Shown: positions 37,728-48,227 of the stretch, piece after piece
How the letters are laid out: each line of letters starts with the position of its first letter
Numbering within the stretch: position 1 is the first letter of the stretch
DNA from: an uncultured Bartonella sp.
GTDB taxonomy: Bacteria; Pseudomonadota; Alphaproteobacteria; Rhizobiales; Rhizobiaceae
Reading direction: 5' to 3'
Length of the DNA stretch: 64,000 nucleotides
Assembly: GCA_945285915.1 (NCBI GenBank)
Contig: CALYQL010000004.1
Span: 1 to 64,000, forward strand
Program-made: the position numbers and the translations under genes
Notes under the pieces: model-generated
Databases searched by the model: none
Seen by the model: only the letters and a program-made list of their open reading frames with translations
What the model was told of the DNA's origin: nothing

Positions 37728-38447
37728 ATGAATATAGTCTTCCCGCCAACTTGTCCGGGGTGTGGTGCCTTTGTTTCACAATATGGCGCTATTTGTCCGG
37801 ATTGCTGGTTGAAGATCCAGTTTATTACCAAACCATATTGTCCGATAATGGGTACGCCTTTTGTTTATGACCCAGGGGATGGCTTCTTAAGTGGCGAAGC
37901 CCTACAATCGCCACCTCCCTTTGCACATGCCCGTTCTGCCGTTGTCCATGATGGTCTTGCCCGCAATCTCGTTACACGTTTAAAATATGGTGACCGCACC
38001 GAGCTTGCTTCTTTCATGGCTGATTGGATGGTTAATGCCGGTAACGATATTCTGGCTGATTGCGATTTGATTGTGCCTGTTCCACTGCATTTTAGACGTT
38101 TTTTAAGAAGGCATTATAATCAAGCTGCTGAATTATCACGCTACATTGCCAAAAAGACAGGAAAAGAATTTCGTCCAGATGTGCTTAAAAGGCACCGCTA
38201 CACCCGCCAACAGGTTGGTTTACGGGCAACAGAACGCCACAAAAATGTTAAAGGTGCATTTACTGTACCCAAAGCCGGTAAAACCGCTATAAAAGGAAAA
38301 AACATAATATTGGTGGATGATGTTTTTACCACGGGTGCAACGGTACGTGCTGCCACAACAACCTTGTGCAAAGCCGGCGCACACAAGGTGAGTGTTCTTA
38401 CTTTTTCGCGTGTTTTAACGGAAACTGCTGATACGTGTTTTACTTGA
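37728..38447 (+). CDS. ComF-family phosphoribosyltransferase-like protein
   Basis: A 239-residue protein. The N-terminal zinc ribbon has CPGCGAFVSQYGAICPDCW. The phosphoribosyltransferase domain ends in the PRPP motif IILVDDVFTTGATVRAA near residue 195. ComF proteins support DNA uptake and other recombination in some bacteria (with ComFA or PriA), but in alphaproteobacteria the role is not established. Followed 44 bases later by grxC in the same direction. Confidence 0.88.
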   Translation: MNIVFPPTCPGCGAFVSQYGAICPDCWLKIQFITKPYCPIMGTPFVYDPGDGFLSGEALQSPPPFAHARSAVVHDGLARNLVTRLKYGDRTELASFMADWMVNAGNDILADCDLIVPVPLHFRRFLRRHYNQAAELSRYIAKKTGKEFRPDVLKRHRYTRQQVGLRATERHKNVKGAFTVPKAGKTAIKGKNIILVDDVFTTGATVRAATTTLCKAGAHKVSVLTFSRVLTETADTCFT

Positions 38448-38491
38448 GTGAGAAAACAATATTACTTATATAAAAATAAATGGAGAACAAA

Positions 38492-38746
38492 ATGCCACAT
38501 GTAACAATATATACCCGTCCCGGATGCCCATATTGCACTTCTGCCAAGGAATTATTGGAATCAAAAGGCGTTGCTTATGAAGAAATCGACGCTTCCGGTG
38601 ACAGACGTCCAGAAATGGTTGAGCGTGCCCATGGACGCAATACATTTCCGCAGATTTTCATTGGTGATGTTCATGTTGGCGGTTGCGACGATATCCATGC
38701 ACTTGATGAAAAAGGCGAACTTGATTCCCTTCTTGCCGGAAAGTAA
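38492..38746 (+). CDS. grxC: Glutaredoxin 3
   Basis: An 84-residue dithiol glutaredoxin. The active site is CPYC near residue 11 within YTRPGCPYCTSAKELLESKG, and the glutathione-binding TFPQIFIG and GGCDDIHAL blocks follow. It reduces ribonucleotide reductase and protein-glutathione disulfides. The ATG chosen has GGAGA five bases upstream; a start four codons earlier is possible. It is followed two bases later by the DUF1178 gene. Confidence 0.94.
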   Translation: MPHVTIYTRPGCPYCTSAKELLESKGVAYEEIDASGDRRPEMVERAHGRNTFPQIFIGDVHVGGCDDIHALDEKGELDSLLAGK

Positions 38747-38748
38747 AA

Positions 38749-39177
38749 ATGATCCGTTTCTCGCTTCACTGTGATAATGCGCATGAATTTGACGCGTGGT
38801 TTCGTAGCAATGAAGATTTTGACGAGCAAAAAAAATCCGGCCTGTTGAGTTGTCCTTTCTGTCATTCAACATCCATTGAAAAACAATTGATGGCACCGGC
38901 AGTTTCCACTGCACGCAAGCGGGAACAGCAGGTTGGATTGGGTTTGGAAGCTGAACAGCAAAAAATGTTGTCTGCCTTACGAGAAGTTACCAAAAAAGTG
39001 CGTAAGGAAGCGGAATATGTTGGTGACCGTTTTGCTGAGGAAGCCCGTCGTATCCATTTCAAGGAAGTGGAAGAGCGCGCGATTTATGGCGAAGCGAGCG
39101 TAAAGGAAGTGTCTTCATTAATGGAGGACGGCATTCCTGTCGTCCCACTTCCTTCATTGCCTGAAGACGAAAATTGA
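38749..39177 (+). CDS. DUF1178 family protein
   Basis: A 142-residue protein beginning MIRFSLHCDNAHEFDAWFRS with a four-Cys-type ribbon partner CPFC near residue 45; this is the DUF1178 family start. The middle is a charged helix (QQKMLSALREVTKKVRKEAEYVGDRF) and the end a Pro-rich tail. Conserved after grxC in Rhizobiales. Metal binding by the Cys/His set is likely; the function is not known. Confidence 0.9.
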   Translation: MIRFSLHCDNAHEFDAWFRSNEDFDEQKKSGLLSCPFCHSTSIEKQLMAPAVSTARKREQQVGLGLEAEQQKMLSALREVTKKVRKEAEYVGDRFAEEARRIHFKEVEERAIYGEASVKEVSSLMEDGIPVVPLPSLPEDEN

Positions 39178-39193
39178 TGTGAAAGCGGTTGTA

Positions 39194-39940
39194 TTATTTC
39201 AACCGCCGAGCAAGCAACATATAATTGATATCCATATCCTTGGAGCGATTCCAACTGTCGTTTAATGGATTATAGGTAATTCCCAATTCATCAATAACAG
39301 TAAGGCCACCACTGACTAATCTGGACTTTATCTCGTCTGGTTTTAAAAACTTGTTGTAGTCGTGCGTGCCCTTAGGCAACCAGCGCAACACATATTCCGC
39401 ACCAATAATGGCTAATCCCCAAGCTTTCCAAGTGCGATTGAGTGTTGCAACAAACATCAACCCTTGTGGTTTTACCATTTTTGCGCTTTCTGCCATAAAT
39501 AAATCGACATCAGCAACATGTTCCACCACTTCCATATTAAGAACGATGTCGAATTTTTCACCAGCCTTTGACAAATCTTCTGCAGTGGTTGCGCGATAGT
39601 CAACTTTTACACCTGATTGAGCGGCGTGAATTTTTGCAACTTCAATATTTGTTGATGAAGCGTCTGCACCGACAACCTCTGCTCCCAAGCGTGCCATAGG
39701 TTCACACAGCAAGCCGCCACCGCAACCGATATCAAGAAGTCTTAATCCTTTTAAAGGTTCTGCATCGTTCGGGTCCCTATCGAATGCCAGACAGATTTTT
39801 TCCTTGAGATAGGCAAGACGTGTTGGGTTGAATTTATGCAGTGGACGGAATTTACCTTGTGGATTCCACCATTCCGCGGCAATACGCGAAAAATGGTCAA
39901 CTTCTGCCTGATCAATCGTGGTATGTGCGGCTTCGGCCAT
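39194..39940 (-). CDS. ubiG: Ubiquinone O-methyltransferase UbiG
   Basis: A 248-residue enzyme making both O-methylations in ubiquinone synthesis. Typical start [26 protein letters not shown] loop [19 protein letters not shown] near residue 70, and [40 protein letters not shown]. The membrane-binding helix region is present. It is convergent with DUF1178 and divergent from lysC. The start is preceded by AGGAGAG on its strand. Confidence 0.95.
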   Translation of the reverse strand: MAEAAHTTIDQAEVDHFSRIAAEWWNPQGKFRPLHKFNPTRLAYLKEKICLAFDRDPNDAEPLKGLRLLDIGCGGGLLCEPMARLGAEVVGADASSTNIEVAKIHAAQSGVKVDYRATTAEDLSKAGEKFDIVLNMEVVEHVADVDLFMAESAKMVKPQGLMFVATLNRTWKAWGLAIIGAEYVLRWLPKGTHDYNKFLKPDEIKSRLVSGGLTVIDELGITYNPLNDSWNRSKDMDINYMLLARRLK

Positions 39941-40135
39941 AGAACTCTCCTTGCGCTTAACGTTGTATCAAGTCTGTTGTAAAATATCCAAAGTCAATAG
40001 GCAAACAAACTAATATTCCTAATAACATGTCAGTCTTGCTTAAATTGGTGATATTCGCTATGTGAAAGGGACTGTATAGTCTTAAAGATCAAACTTTTTA
40101 ATAGTTTTAAAAAATCAGAGGCAAGAGTAGTTCAA

Positions 40136-41392
40136 ATGGCGCGCATTGTGATGAAATTTGGTGGGACATCTGTTGCCAATATCGAGCGGATAAAAAACGT
40201 TGCTCGCCATGTTAAGCGTGAAGTTGATGCTGGACATGAGGTTGCTGTTGTTGTTTCGGCAATGGCCGGCAAAACTAATGAACTTGTTGGTTGGACGCGT
40301 GAAGCTTCACCCATGCACGACGCACGTGAATATGATGTGGTTGTTGCGTCTGGTGAACAGGTTACCGCCGGTTTGCTTGCGATAACATTGCAGTCAATGG
40401 GCATAAATGCCCGTTCGTGGCTTGGTTGGCAAATTCCAATCTCGACGGATAACACCCATGGTGCAGCCCGCATTACCGATATAGACGGGTCAGCACTGAT
40501 TGAACGTTTCAAAGAAGGGCAAGTTGCTGTTATTGCAGGATTTCAAGGCCTTGCACCGGATAATCGCATTTCAACGCTTGGTCGGGGCGGCTCAGATACC
40601 AGTGCTGTTGCCATTGCTGCTGCCGTAAAAGCCGACCGTTGCGACATTTACACTGATGTTGACGGGGTTTACACCACTGACCCACGTATTGAGCCAAAGG
40701 CGCGCCGCTTACCCAAAATAGCTTTTGAAGAAATGCTGGAAATGGCGTCACTTGGGGCAAAAGTCTTGCAAGTACGCTCTGTCGAACTGGCAATGGTACA
40801 TAAAGTGCGCACATTTGTGCGTTCAAGCTTTGAGGATCCCGATGCTCCGGGCATGGGTGACCCTATCAATCCACCCGGAACACTCATTTGCGACGAGGAT
40901 GAAATCGTGGAACAACAGGTTGTCAGCGGAATAGCATTCGCCAGAGAAGAAGCTCAAATTTCACTACGCCGTTTGGCCGACCGGCCAGGCATATCGGCAG
41001 CTATATTTGGCCCATTGGCCGAGCAACATGTTAATGTTGACATGATTGTGCAGAACATTTCAGAAGACGGTTCAAAAACCGACATGACCTTCACCGTACC
41101 ATCCGGTGATGTTCAAAAGGCGGTTGCCGCACTTGAAAAAAATAAAAAAGATATTGGATTTGATGTTATCCAATCCGAAACAGAACTTGCAAAGGTTTCC
41201 ATCATCGGAATTGGTATGCGCAGTCACACTGGTGTTGCAGCGACGGCTTTCAAAGCGCTTGCAGAAAAAGGCATCAATATCCGCGCAATTACAACATCTG
41301 AAATTAAAATTTCAATCCTGATTGATAATGCCTATACCGAATTGGCAGTGCGTACACTCCATTCAGTTTATGGTCTGGATAAGGATAAATAA
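40136..41392 (+). CDS. lysC: Aspartate kinase
   Basis: A 418-residue kinase that phosphorylates aspartate, the first step to lysine, threonine and methionine. The kinase domain begins RIVMKFGGTSVANIERI and has LGRGGSDTSAVAIAAA near residue 148 and DVDGVYTTDPRI. Two ACT domains follow (about residues 268-345 and 350-410; ISEDGSKTDMTFTVP, GINIRAITTSEIKISIL) for feedback inhibition. Typical of monofunctional class aspartokinases. Divergent from ubiG. Confidence 0.95.
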   Translation: MARIVMKFGGTSVANIERIKNVARHVKREVDAGHEVAVVVSAMAGKTNELVGWTREASPMHDAREYDVVVASGEQVTAGLLAITLQSMGINARSWLGWQIPISTDNTHGAARITDIDGSALIERFKEGQVAVIAGFQGLAPDNRISTLGRGGSDTSAVAIAAAVKADRCDIYTDVDGVYTTDPRIEPKARRLPKIAFEEMLEMASLGAKVLQVRSVELAMVHKVRTFVRSSFEDPDAPGMGDPINPPGTLICDEDEIVEQQVVSGIAFAREEAQISLRRLADRPGISAAIFGPLAEQHVNVDMIVQNISEDGSKTDMTFTVPSGDVQKAVAALEKNKKDIGFDVIQSETELAKVSIIGIGMRSHTGVAATAFKALAEKGINIRAITTSEIKISILIDNAYTELAVRTLHSVYGLDKDK

Positions 41393-41409
41393 TTACAGGT
41401 CATCATCAT

Positions 41410-41445
41410 TTAATCCCGAATTTATAATAAAATATCGGGATTAAA
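41410..41445. terminator. Inverted repeat between lysC and ptsP
   Basis: TTTAATCCCGA (41410-41420) pairs with TCGGGATTAAA (41435-41445), an 11-bp stem with a 14-nt AT loop. No T run follows, so it may be an attenuator-like or mRNA end structure rather than a classical terminator. Confidence 0.5.
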
Positions 41446-41513
41446 TTGGTCTTTGGGCAAAACTACTCTAGATTGAATGACCAAAACGGGAGAAACGGGA
41501 GATTTGATCGACA

Positions 41514-43781
41514 ATGCGGGAGACCCATGCAGGCCCCAGAGTGATATTAAAGCGTTTACGCGAGTTTATGGCATCTGCCATGGACCCTCAAGAACGGTTA
41601 GATCTTATTGTCCGTGAAATTGCCCAAAATATGGTTGCCGAAGTCTGTTCGTTTTATGTTTTACGTTCAGATGGTATGCTTGAACTGTTTGCAACAAAGG
41701 GTCTAAATCCCAAAGCAGTTCATTTATCCCAATTACGCCTTGGACAAGGACTTGTCGGAACAATTGCGGCAACTGCCCGTCCATTAAATCTGACAGATGC
41801 ACAAAAACATCCAGCTTTTGCTTATTTGCCTGAGACTGGTGAGGAAATCTATTCTTCCTTCCTCGGGGTGCCGATTTTGCGCGCAGGGCGCACCTTAGGG
41901 GTTTTGGTTGTACAAAATCGCAGTCAACGTGGCTATAGCGATGACGAGGTTGAGGCCTTGGAAACTGTGGCCATGGTGCTTGCAGAGATGATAGCAGCCG
42001 GCGACCTGCCACGTGCCACGCGCACGAATGGTGATGTTAATATGCGTCGCCCGTTTACCCTAACAGCACAATCGCTCAACGATGGCATAGGCATTGGTCA
42101 TGTTGTGCTTCATGAACCACGTATTGTGGTTACCAACCTATTCAATGAAAATAGCCAAGTTGAAATAGACAAGCTTACCAAGGCCATTGGTTCATTACGT
42201 CTTTCGATTGATGATATGCTTTCAAGAAGTGATGTCGCTAGTGAAGGTGAGCACCGCGATGTTCTTGAAACCTACCGGATGTTTGCCAATGACACGGGTT
42301 GGGTTCACCGTTTGGAAGAAGCCATCAATAATGGTTTAACGGCTGAAGCCGCGGTTGAAAAAGTACAAAGTGACACACGTGCCCGTATGATCCACCTGAC
42401 AGATCCTTATTTGCGGGAACGTTTATCGGATTTTGATGATCTGGCTAATCGTCTCTTGCACCAGCTTATGGGGCGTACCAGAGAAACTATAGCGGCAAAT
42501 TTGCCTAAAGATGCGGTGATCGTCGCGCGCTCTATGGGGGCAGCTGAACTTTTGGATTATCCGCGTGACCGCATACGTGGCCTTATCCTTGAAGATGGAG
42601 CCACAACAAGTCACGTCACTATTGTTGCGCGCGCCATGTCCATTCCGGTTGTTGGACAAGCCAAGGGTGTTGTTTCCATTTCAGAAAACGGCGATTCCGT
42701 TATTATTGATGGTGAAGATGGCCGTATCTATTTGCGCCCTGTTATTGATGTTGAAAGAGCCTATGTAGAAAAAGCACGGTTTCGTGCGCGCAAACAGCAA
42801 CTATATCGCGATTTGCGCGATGTACCTTCTATCACAAAAGATGGCACACATATTACATTGTTGATGAATGCTGGTCTTCTTGTTGATTTACCACAATTGG
42901 ATGAATCTGGTGCGGAAGGTATTGGTCTGTTTCGTACAGAGCTGCAATTCATGATTGCCTCGAAATTTCCGCGCGCACATGAGCAGGAAAATCTTTATCG
43001 TAATGTTTACAAAACCATTGGCGATAAGCCTGTTACTTTCCGCACTCTTGATATTGGCGGCGATAAAGTACTTCCATATTTCCGCAACAAAATACAGGAA
43101 GAAAACCCCGCTCTCGGTTGGCGCGCTATCCGTTTAACGCTCGACAAACCCGCGCTTATGCGCACGCAACTACGCGCCTTTTTAAAAGCTTCGGGGGGGC
43201 GAGAGCTGCGCATCATGTTACCAATGGTGACGGAAGTTGGCGAGATAAACCGGACAAGGCAATTGATTGACCGTGAGGTTGCCTATCTATCGCGTTTTGG
43301 CCACGCATTGCCAACGAGGATAAAATTGGGGGCGATGGTTGAGGTACCAGCTTTACTTTTCCAATTGGATGAGCTGATGCAAGCGGTAGACTTTGTGTCT
43401 GTCGGATCAAATGACCTATTCCAGTTCATGATGGCGATTGATCGTGGCAATGCTGAAATGTCGCATCGCTTCGATCAACTTTCAGTTTCGTTTTTACGCG
43501 CGCTGCGCAGCATTATTGAAGCTGGAAAACGCAACAATACCCCAGTAACGTTGTGTGGCGAAATGGCTGGCAGACCTCTTATTGCGCTGGCTCTTTTAGG
43601 GCTTGGATTTACACGCATATCAATGACACCTTCCGCAATCGGACCTATCAAGGCAATGTTGCTTGATGTCGATGTACAAAATCTGCAAGAGCAACTTCTG
43701 GAAGAGCTTAATAAGCCGCATGTAAAGTCCTTGCATAATTGGATGCAGTGGTACGCGCAAGAACACGCAATTTCTGTATAA
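41514..43781 (+). CDS. ptsP: PTS-Ntr enzyme I (PtsP)
   Basis: A 755-residue phosphotransferase that takes phosphate from PEP and passes it to NPr of the nitrogen PTS, a regulatory cascade. An N-terminal GAF domain (residues 20-165; AEVCSFYVLRSDGMLELFAT) senses a small molecule, glutamine in studied relatives. The phosphohistidine is in GATTSHVTIVARAMSIPVVG near residue 363. The C-terminal PEP-binding barrel has RTLDIGGDKVLPY and GSNDLFQFMMAIDRGN. Complete. Situated after lysC, as in other Rhizobiales. Confidence 0.95.
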   Translation: MRETHAGPRVILKRLREFMASAMDPQERLDLIVREIAQNMVAEVCSFYVLRSDGMLELFATKGLNPKAVHLSQLRLGQGLVGTIAATARPLNLTDAQKHPAFAYLPETGEEIYSSFLGVPILRAGRTLGVLVVQNRSQRGYSDDEVEALETVAMVLAEMIAAGDLPRATRTNGDVNMRRPFTLTAQSLNDGIGIGHVVLHEPRIVVTNLFNENSQVEIDKLTKAIGSLRLSIDDMLSRSDVASEGEHRDVLETYRMFANDTGWVHRLEEAINNGLTAEAAVEKVQSDTRARMIHLTDPYLRERLSDFDDLANRLLHQLMGRTRETIAANLPKDAVIVARSMGAAELLDYPRDRIRGLILEDGATTSHVTIVARAMSIPVVGQAKGVVSISENGDSVIIDGEDGRIYLRPVIDVERAYVEKARFRARKQQLYRDLRDVPSITKDGTHITLLMNAGLLVDLPQLDESGAEGIGLFRTELQFMIASKFPRAHEQENLYRNVYKTIGDKPVTFRTLDIGGDKVLPYFRNKIQEENPALGWRAIRLTLDKPALMRTQLRAFLKASGGRELRIMLPMVTEVGEINRTRQLIDREVAYLSRFGHALPTRIKLGAMVEVPALLFQLDELMQAVDFVSVGSNDLFQFMMAIDRGNAEMSHRFDQLSVSFLRALRSIIEAGKRNNTPVTLCGEMAGRPLIALALLGLGFTRISMTPSAIGPIKAMLLDVDVQNLQEQLLEELNKPHVKSLHNWMQWYAQEHAISV

Positions 43782-43978
43782 TGGCTACTGCGATAGGCAT
43801 TTAAAAGCATTTAACGCGTGCAGCCTTGCCTTGGTGCATTGCATTTTGCATTGCTAAGCTACGTTGCGTTGAATTTGCTAACAAAAAACAAATGCGGCTA
43901 TTGGTTTGCTGTAATTTCATATTGTTCTTAAAGCGGCAAACACCAATGCCGCGGCAATAATCAGCTTTATCTATCGCG

Positions 43979-45355
43979 CTATTTTGCTTTCCGGAAAATT
44001 TTCATAAATTGAAAACAGATAGCGAGCAACACAACCCAGATAACACCAACAACCAATGCAGCTTGTGTATCGTCAAACATCCCTAATAGAGCGATAATGA
44101 ATACCATAAACACAATTGCTACAAATGGTCCAACAGGCCAAAATGGAATTTGATATGCTAAATTCTTTTGCGCCTCTTTCGTCATTTTCCAACGCATAAA
44201 AACTTGCGACAATAAGATCATCAGCCAAACAAAAACGGTCGCAAATGTAGCCATGGCAGCGATGAGGAAAAACAGTTTCTCATGATAAAAGTAATTGAGA
44301 ACCACACCCGCAATCAGCACAAGAAACATGACCAAAACCGACAAAACAGGAATGCCATTTTTTGAAACATAATTAAGGGCTTTGAAAGCGTGTCCATCTT
44401 CGGCAAGGCCATGTAACATGCGCCCTGCTCCATAAAGGTCGCTATTGATTGCCGAAATAGCAGCGGTAATAACAATGACATTAAGAATATTGGCGGCATA
44501 TTTTATGCCTAAGCTTTCAAAAATAGTCACGAATGGACTTCCACCAAGACCAATTTTATCCCACGGATAAAGCGACATTAATATTGCCAGCGTAATGACA
44601 TAAAAAAACAAGATCCGAAATGGAATAGCATTGATTGCTTTTGGAATATTCCGATCAGCATCTTTAACTTCAACCGCCATCAATCCGATAATTTCAATAC
44701 CACCAAAAGCAAATACAACAACACTGAATGATGCGATAAACCCTAGCCAACCATTAGGCATCCAACCTCCATTTGACCAAAGATTATGAATACCTGTCGG
44801 TTGGTGCGACATGCTGCCAAAGCCGAATAGGATAATGCCGATGCCGGCTATAATCATGGCGATGATGGCTGCTATCTTTACGACGGACAACCAAAATTCC
44901 ATTTCACCATAAATCTTAACGGCCATAAGATTCATAGCCGTTATAATAAGTGTAATACCTAATGCCCAAATCCATGGTGACACATCAGGGTACCAAAACC
45001 CCATATAGGTGGCAAATGCTGTAATATCCGCAAGGCAAACCAAAACCATTTCAAAGACATAAGTCCAGCCAGTTAGAAATCCGGCAAATGGACCAATATA
45101 ATTTGATGCATATCGACCAAATGAGCCCGGCAATGGATTATGCAAAACCATTTCACCCAAGGCACGCATAACCATAAATGCCATAACGCCCGAAATACAA
45201 TAGGCAAGCAAAACAATTGGGCCTGCAAGTTTAATGGCTCCTGCCGAACCATAAAACAAACCAGTACCTATTGCCGAGCCAAGAGCAATGAAAAAAACGT
45301 GACGCTTGTTCAATCCTTTTTTAAGAGAACTATTCTGCATCTCATTATTCTCCAT
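43979..45355 (-). CDS. Amino acid permease, AAT family
   Basis: A 458-residue transporter with 12 helices of the APC superfamily. The family signature [21 protein letters not shown] is in helix 1, followed by [20 protein letters not shown] and [25 protein letters not shown] in helix 6, all typical of AroP/ProY/GabP-type permeases. The substrate is not clear; ProY-like proline or aromatic uptake are candidates. Single gene, divergent from the phosphatase-eptA operon. An internal ATG five codons later (MQNSS) is an alternative start. Confidence 0.85.
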   Translation of the reverse strand: MENNEMQNSSLKKGLNKRHVFFIALGSAIGTGLFYGSAGAIKLAGPIVLLAYCISGVMAFMVMRALGEMVLHNPLPGSFGRYASNYIGPFAGFLTGWTYVFEMVLVCLADITAFATYMGFWYPDVSPWIWALGITLIITAMNLMAVKIYGEMEFWLSVVKIAAIIAMIIAGIGIILFGFGSMSHQPTGIHNLWSNGGWMPNGWLGFIASFSVVVFAFGGIEIIGLMAVEVKDADRNIPKAINAIPFRILFFYVITLAILMSLYPWDKIGLGGSPFVTIFESLGIKYAANILNVIVITAAISAINSDLYGAGRMLHGLAEDGHAFKALNYVSKNGIPVLSVLVMFLVLIAGVVLNYFYHEKLFFLIAAMATFATVFVWLMILLSQVFMRWKMTKEAQKNLAYQIPFWPVGPFVAIVFMVFIIALLGMFDDTQAALVVGVIWVVLLAICFQFMKIFRKAK

Positions 45356-45785
45356 GGTATTTCTGTTTAGCCTTATGAACTAGGCAGAGAATGTCCAACT
45401 TGACCAACAAGTCAATCACTACAATGGCGAAAGCAACAATATTTGATCATATTGTTAAAATTATCAAAGTTATGGAACGATTTCAGATGTTTTATTGCCT
45501 AATAAAACACAATTTCACTGAATTAAGATTTTATTTCATACACAATAAATCTTTTTAAAAAACCTTATAAATTTTAAAAAAATCAATACTATTTTTTATT
45601 TTTAGCTTTCTTATAGCTGTTCATTTTTTAAGAAAATCGGCTGATTTATTTGATTTCTTCTCAGTTTTATTAAAAATTTATGTGTATTATCATGAGATTA
45701 ATCATTTTGATCTGAGTTTTTTAAGCTTTCAGGATACTGTCAGTTTTTGGTTTTAAACGTACCCGCAGACATTTGGAGTCTGCGA
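45356..45785. other. Intergenic promoter region of the eptA operon
   Basis: About 430 AT-rich bases, divergent between the permease and the phosphatase. It must contain the operon promoter. Loose TTAAG-containing elements (near 45526 and 45719) are the only hints of PmrA-box-like half-sites and are not convincing. Confidence 0.35.
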
Positions 45786-46568
45786 ATGCGTCATATGAAA
45801 AAGCTCAACATTGCAGTGCTAATCTGTGCGGTATTGTTTTGCAGCGGTTATTATCTCAGTGGAAAGGGTTACCTAAACCGTTTAGGTAAAATGCATATGA
45901 TGCTTTCGATTGCGCCTCCAACCTTAAATAGTATCGAACAGAAACGTGACGAAGAGGTATTCTTGGAAACACGTAGCCAAAAAAATAACGCGCGTTGGCA
46001 ACAAGCGATTATTGATGCCACAGCAACAGATGACGATATTGTTGAAGGTTTTAGCTGTGCCGCACGCCATCATTTGGTTTTGAAAGAATTGCCTGCTTTT
46101 TCAAAATTATTGGAAAAGACAACAATAGACACGGAAAAACTCGTTCTAAAATCGAAAAAGATTTTTAAGGTAGAACGGCCATTCAAATTATATGGCGGAG
46201 CAACATGCGAACCCGCCCGCGGCTATGACTACCCGTCTGGACATGCTATGCGTGGTTGGACAGTAGCAAGACTATTGGTCATATTTTTTCCTGAACAACG
46301 TAGTGAAATTTTTGCCCATGCACGCAGCTTTGCTGAAAGCCGCGTTATCTGCGGCGTTCATAGCCTAAGTGCTGTAGAAGTTACAGAAGATTATTCGGCA
46401 AAAATAATGGACCGTTTAAATCAACTTTCAGCTTTCCAGAATGATGTTAAAGCTGTAAAAATAGAAATGTCAAAGTTGGGAACACTCCCTAGTCCAAGGA
46501 ATTCATGTGAAAAATTTTCATTGCAATATGTAAAACCCTTTTCTTCTATTATCCCTTTACCGATGTGA
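45786..46568 (+). CDS. Class A acid phosphatase-like (PAP2) periplasmic protein, motif 3 altered
   Basis: A 260-residue protein with an N-terminal hydrophobic signal or anchor (about residues 7-22). The class A/PAP2 phosphatase motifs are K124-x6-R131-P132, PSGH at 150-153, and S185-R186-x5-H192. In the last motif the family pattern is H-x3-D, but here position 196 is Ala. That Asp hydrogen-bonds the catalytic His in characterised enzymes, so activity may be reduced, changed or lost. The start has GGAG seven bases upstream; the longer frame begins with TTG. It precedes eptA by 9 bases, so it probably acts in lipid A or phospholipid headgroup modification. Confidence 0.85.
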   Translation: MRHMKKLNIAVLICAVLFCSGYYLSGKGYLNRLGKMHMMLSIAPPTLNSIEQKRDEEVFLETRSQKNNARWQQAIIDATATDDDIVEGFSCAARHHLVLKELPAFSKLLEKTTIDTEKLVLKSKKIFKVERPFKLYGGATCEPARGYDYPSGHAMRGWTVARLLVIFFPEQRSEIFAHARSFAESRVICGVHSLSAVEVTEDYSAKIMDRLNQLSAFQNDVKAVKIEMSKLGTLPSPRNSCEKFSLQYVKPFSSIIPLPM

Positions 46569-46577
46569 GCCCCCTAT

Positions 46578-48227
46578 ATGATGAAATCTCTTCTAAAGCA
46601 TCGCCCTTCCATCAGTAGTATGGCTCTCTCAATCATTGTTGCCATTTACCTCATTGCTGTCTTTAACAAGACGTTCTGGGTGCATGTTTTCCAGGCATTC
46701 AATTATGACTATGCCCCCATTGCCGCGGTTATTATCGGTCTTACCTGCATATTTATTGCAATGACTGTAACGGTTTCGGTAAAATACCTCATCAAGCCGA
46801 TTTTCATTATTTTTATAGTATCCGGTAGTATCGCAAGTTGGTTTACCGATCAGTTTGGCACCATTATCGACAAAAACATGGTGGCCAATGCTTTCGAAAC
46901 AACATCAGCTGAAGCATCCAACTTGATGACTTCCGGTTTTATTATCCATATCCTTGTTACAGGTATTATACCAAGTCTATTGATTATATGGTTTCGTATC
47001 AGACACCGCAACTTTATCAAAAAGGTATTATTCAATCTTTCGGTTATTGTACCATGTCTGATGATTGCAGTGTTTTGTACGCTTATTACGTCCCGTCAGC
47101 TTATTTCAACCGTCCGCGAGCATCATGAGCTTATACGTATTGTCAATCCGATTTTACCGATCGGCAATGTGGTCAAATATGTTATTAGAAGTCACCGTGA
47201 TAAATCGCAGGTCTTCAAACAGGTTGGTCTAGACGCGAAAAAAGATCCGTTATCACACCCCAATGTTCGTCCACGTGTGACAATCGTTGTTGCCGGTGAA
47301 ACTGCAAGAGCAGCCGATTTTTCTTTGCAAGGGTATGATAAAGAAACAAATCCGGAATTGAAAAAGCGTGATGTTATTTATTTCCCTAATACAATAAGCT
47401 GCGGAACTGCAACAGCCCAATCCTTACCGTGTATGTTTTCTCCCTTTACAAAACGCGATTTTACAATTGTAAAAGCCGTTTCGACAAGCAGCCTTCCCGA
47501 CATTCTTAAAACAGCTGGCATTGATGTAGAATGGTGGGAAAACAATACCGGAAGCAAAGGTGTTTCTGACCGCGTTAAAACCCTATCTTTTTATGGCAGT
47601 AAAGACCCACAATTTTGTATCGATGGTGAATGCCATGATGGCATTATGTTGGACAAACTTGATAGTTGGCTCGATGGTGTAAAGGAAGACAGTGTGCTTT
47701 TTATCCATCAATTGGGTAGCCATGGACCAGCCTATTATGAACGCTATCCTGAAGAATTCCGTCATTTCAAGCCAGATTGTCGGGCTGCCGTATTCAGTGA
47801 TTGCAAGCCAGAGGAAATCCGCAATGCCTATGACAATAGTATCCTTTACACCGATTATTTTTTGAGTGCCATTATTGATAAATTGAAAGCGCGTGAAGGC
47901 AAATTTGATAGCGCAATGATTTATATGTCCGACCATGGTGAATCTTTGGGAGAAAATGGCTTATATCTACATGGTATGCCCTATTCTATGGCACCTTCCG
48001 AACAAACCCACATTCCATTTATTTTATGGATGTCACAACCCTTTGCCCAAACAATGGCGACTGATCTTAGTTGTATCAAACATAATGCGGCCGTTGAACC
48101 TATGTCACACGACAATCTGTTTCCCTCTGTATTAACAATGATGAATGTTACAACAGCATTGAAAGATGAGAAACTTGACATTTTCAAACCTTGCCAAAGC
48201 AATCCTTTGGGCAGAGAAAATCAATAA
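46578..48227 (+). CDS. eptA: Lipid A phosphoethanolamine transferase EptA
   Basis: A 549-residue inner membrane enzyme that moves phosphoethanolamine from phosphatidylethanolamine to lipid A, lowering negative charge and giving polymyxin resistance. Five membrane helices in the first 200 residues precede the periplasmic alkaline-phosphatase-like domain. Seen motifs: VAGETARAADFSLQGYDK (metal Glu), SCGTATAQSLPCMF (nucleophile Thr), SDHGESLGENGLYLHG (metal Asp-His) and EQTHIPFILWMS (metal His). Same family as MCR. Stop TAA overlaps the regulator ATG. Confidence 0.94.
   Translation: MMKSLLKHRPSISSMALSIIVAIYLIAVFNKTFWVHVFQAFNYDYAPIAAVIIGLTCIFIAMTVTVSVKYLIKPIFIIFIVSGSIASWFTDQFGTIIDKNMVANAFETTSAEASNLMTSGFIIHILVTGIIPSLLIIWFRIRHRNFIKKVLFNLSVIVPCLMIAVFCTLITSRQLISTVREHHELIRIVNPILPIGNVVKYVIRSHRDKSQVFKQVGLDAKKDPLSHPNVRPRVTIVVAGETARAADFSLQGYDKETNPELKKRDVIYFPNTISCGTATAQSLPCMFSPFTKRDFTIVKAVSTSSLPDILKTAGIDVEWWENNTGSKGVSDRVKTLSFYGSKDPQFCIDGECHDGIMLDKLDSWLDGVKEDSVLFIHQLGSHGPAYYERYPEEFRHFKPDCRAAVFSDCKPEEIRNAYDNSILYTDYFLSAIIDKLKAREGKFDSAMIYMSDHGESLGENGLYLHGMPYSMAPSEQTHIPFILWMSQPFAQTMATDLSCIKHNAAVEPMSHDNLFPSVLTMMNVTTALKDEKLDIFKPCQSNPLGRENQ

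Noticed and set aside
43782-43978. Possible RNA or tRNA gene between ptsP and the permease
   Set aside because: Short GCATT-type repeats occur, but no cloverleaf or other known RNA fold could be drawn.
45356-45785. PmrA-box-like TTAAG elements before the phosphatase-eptA operon
   Set aside because: Only single, poorly spaced half-sites are present in very AT-rich DNA.
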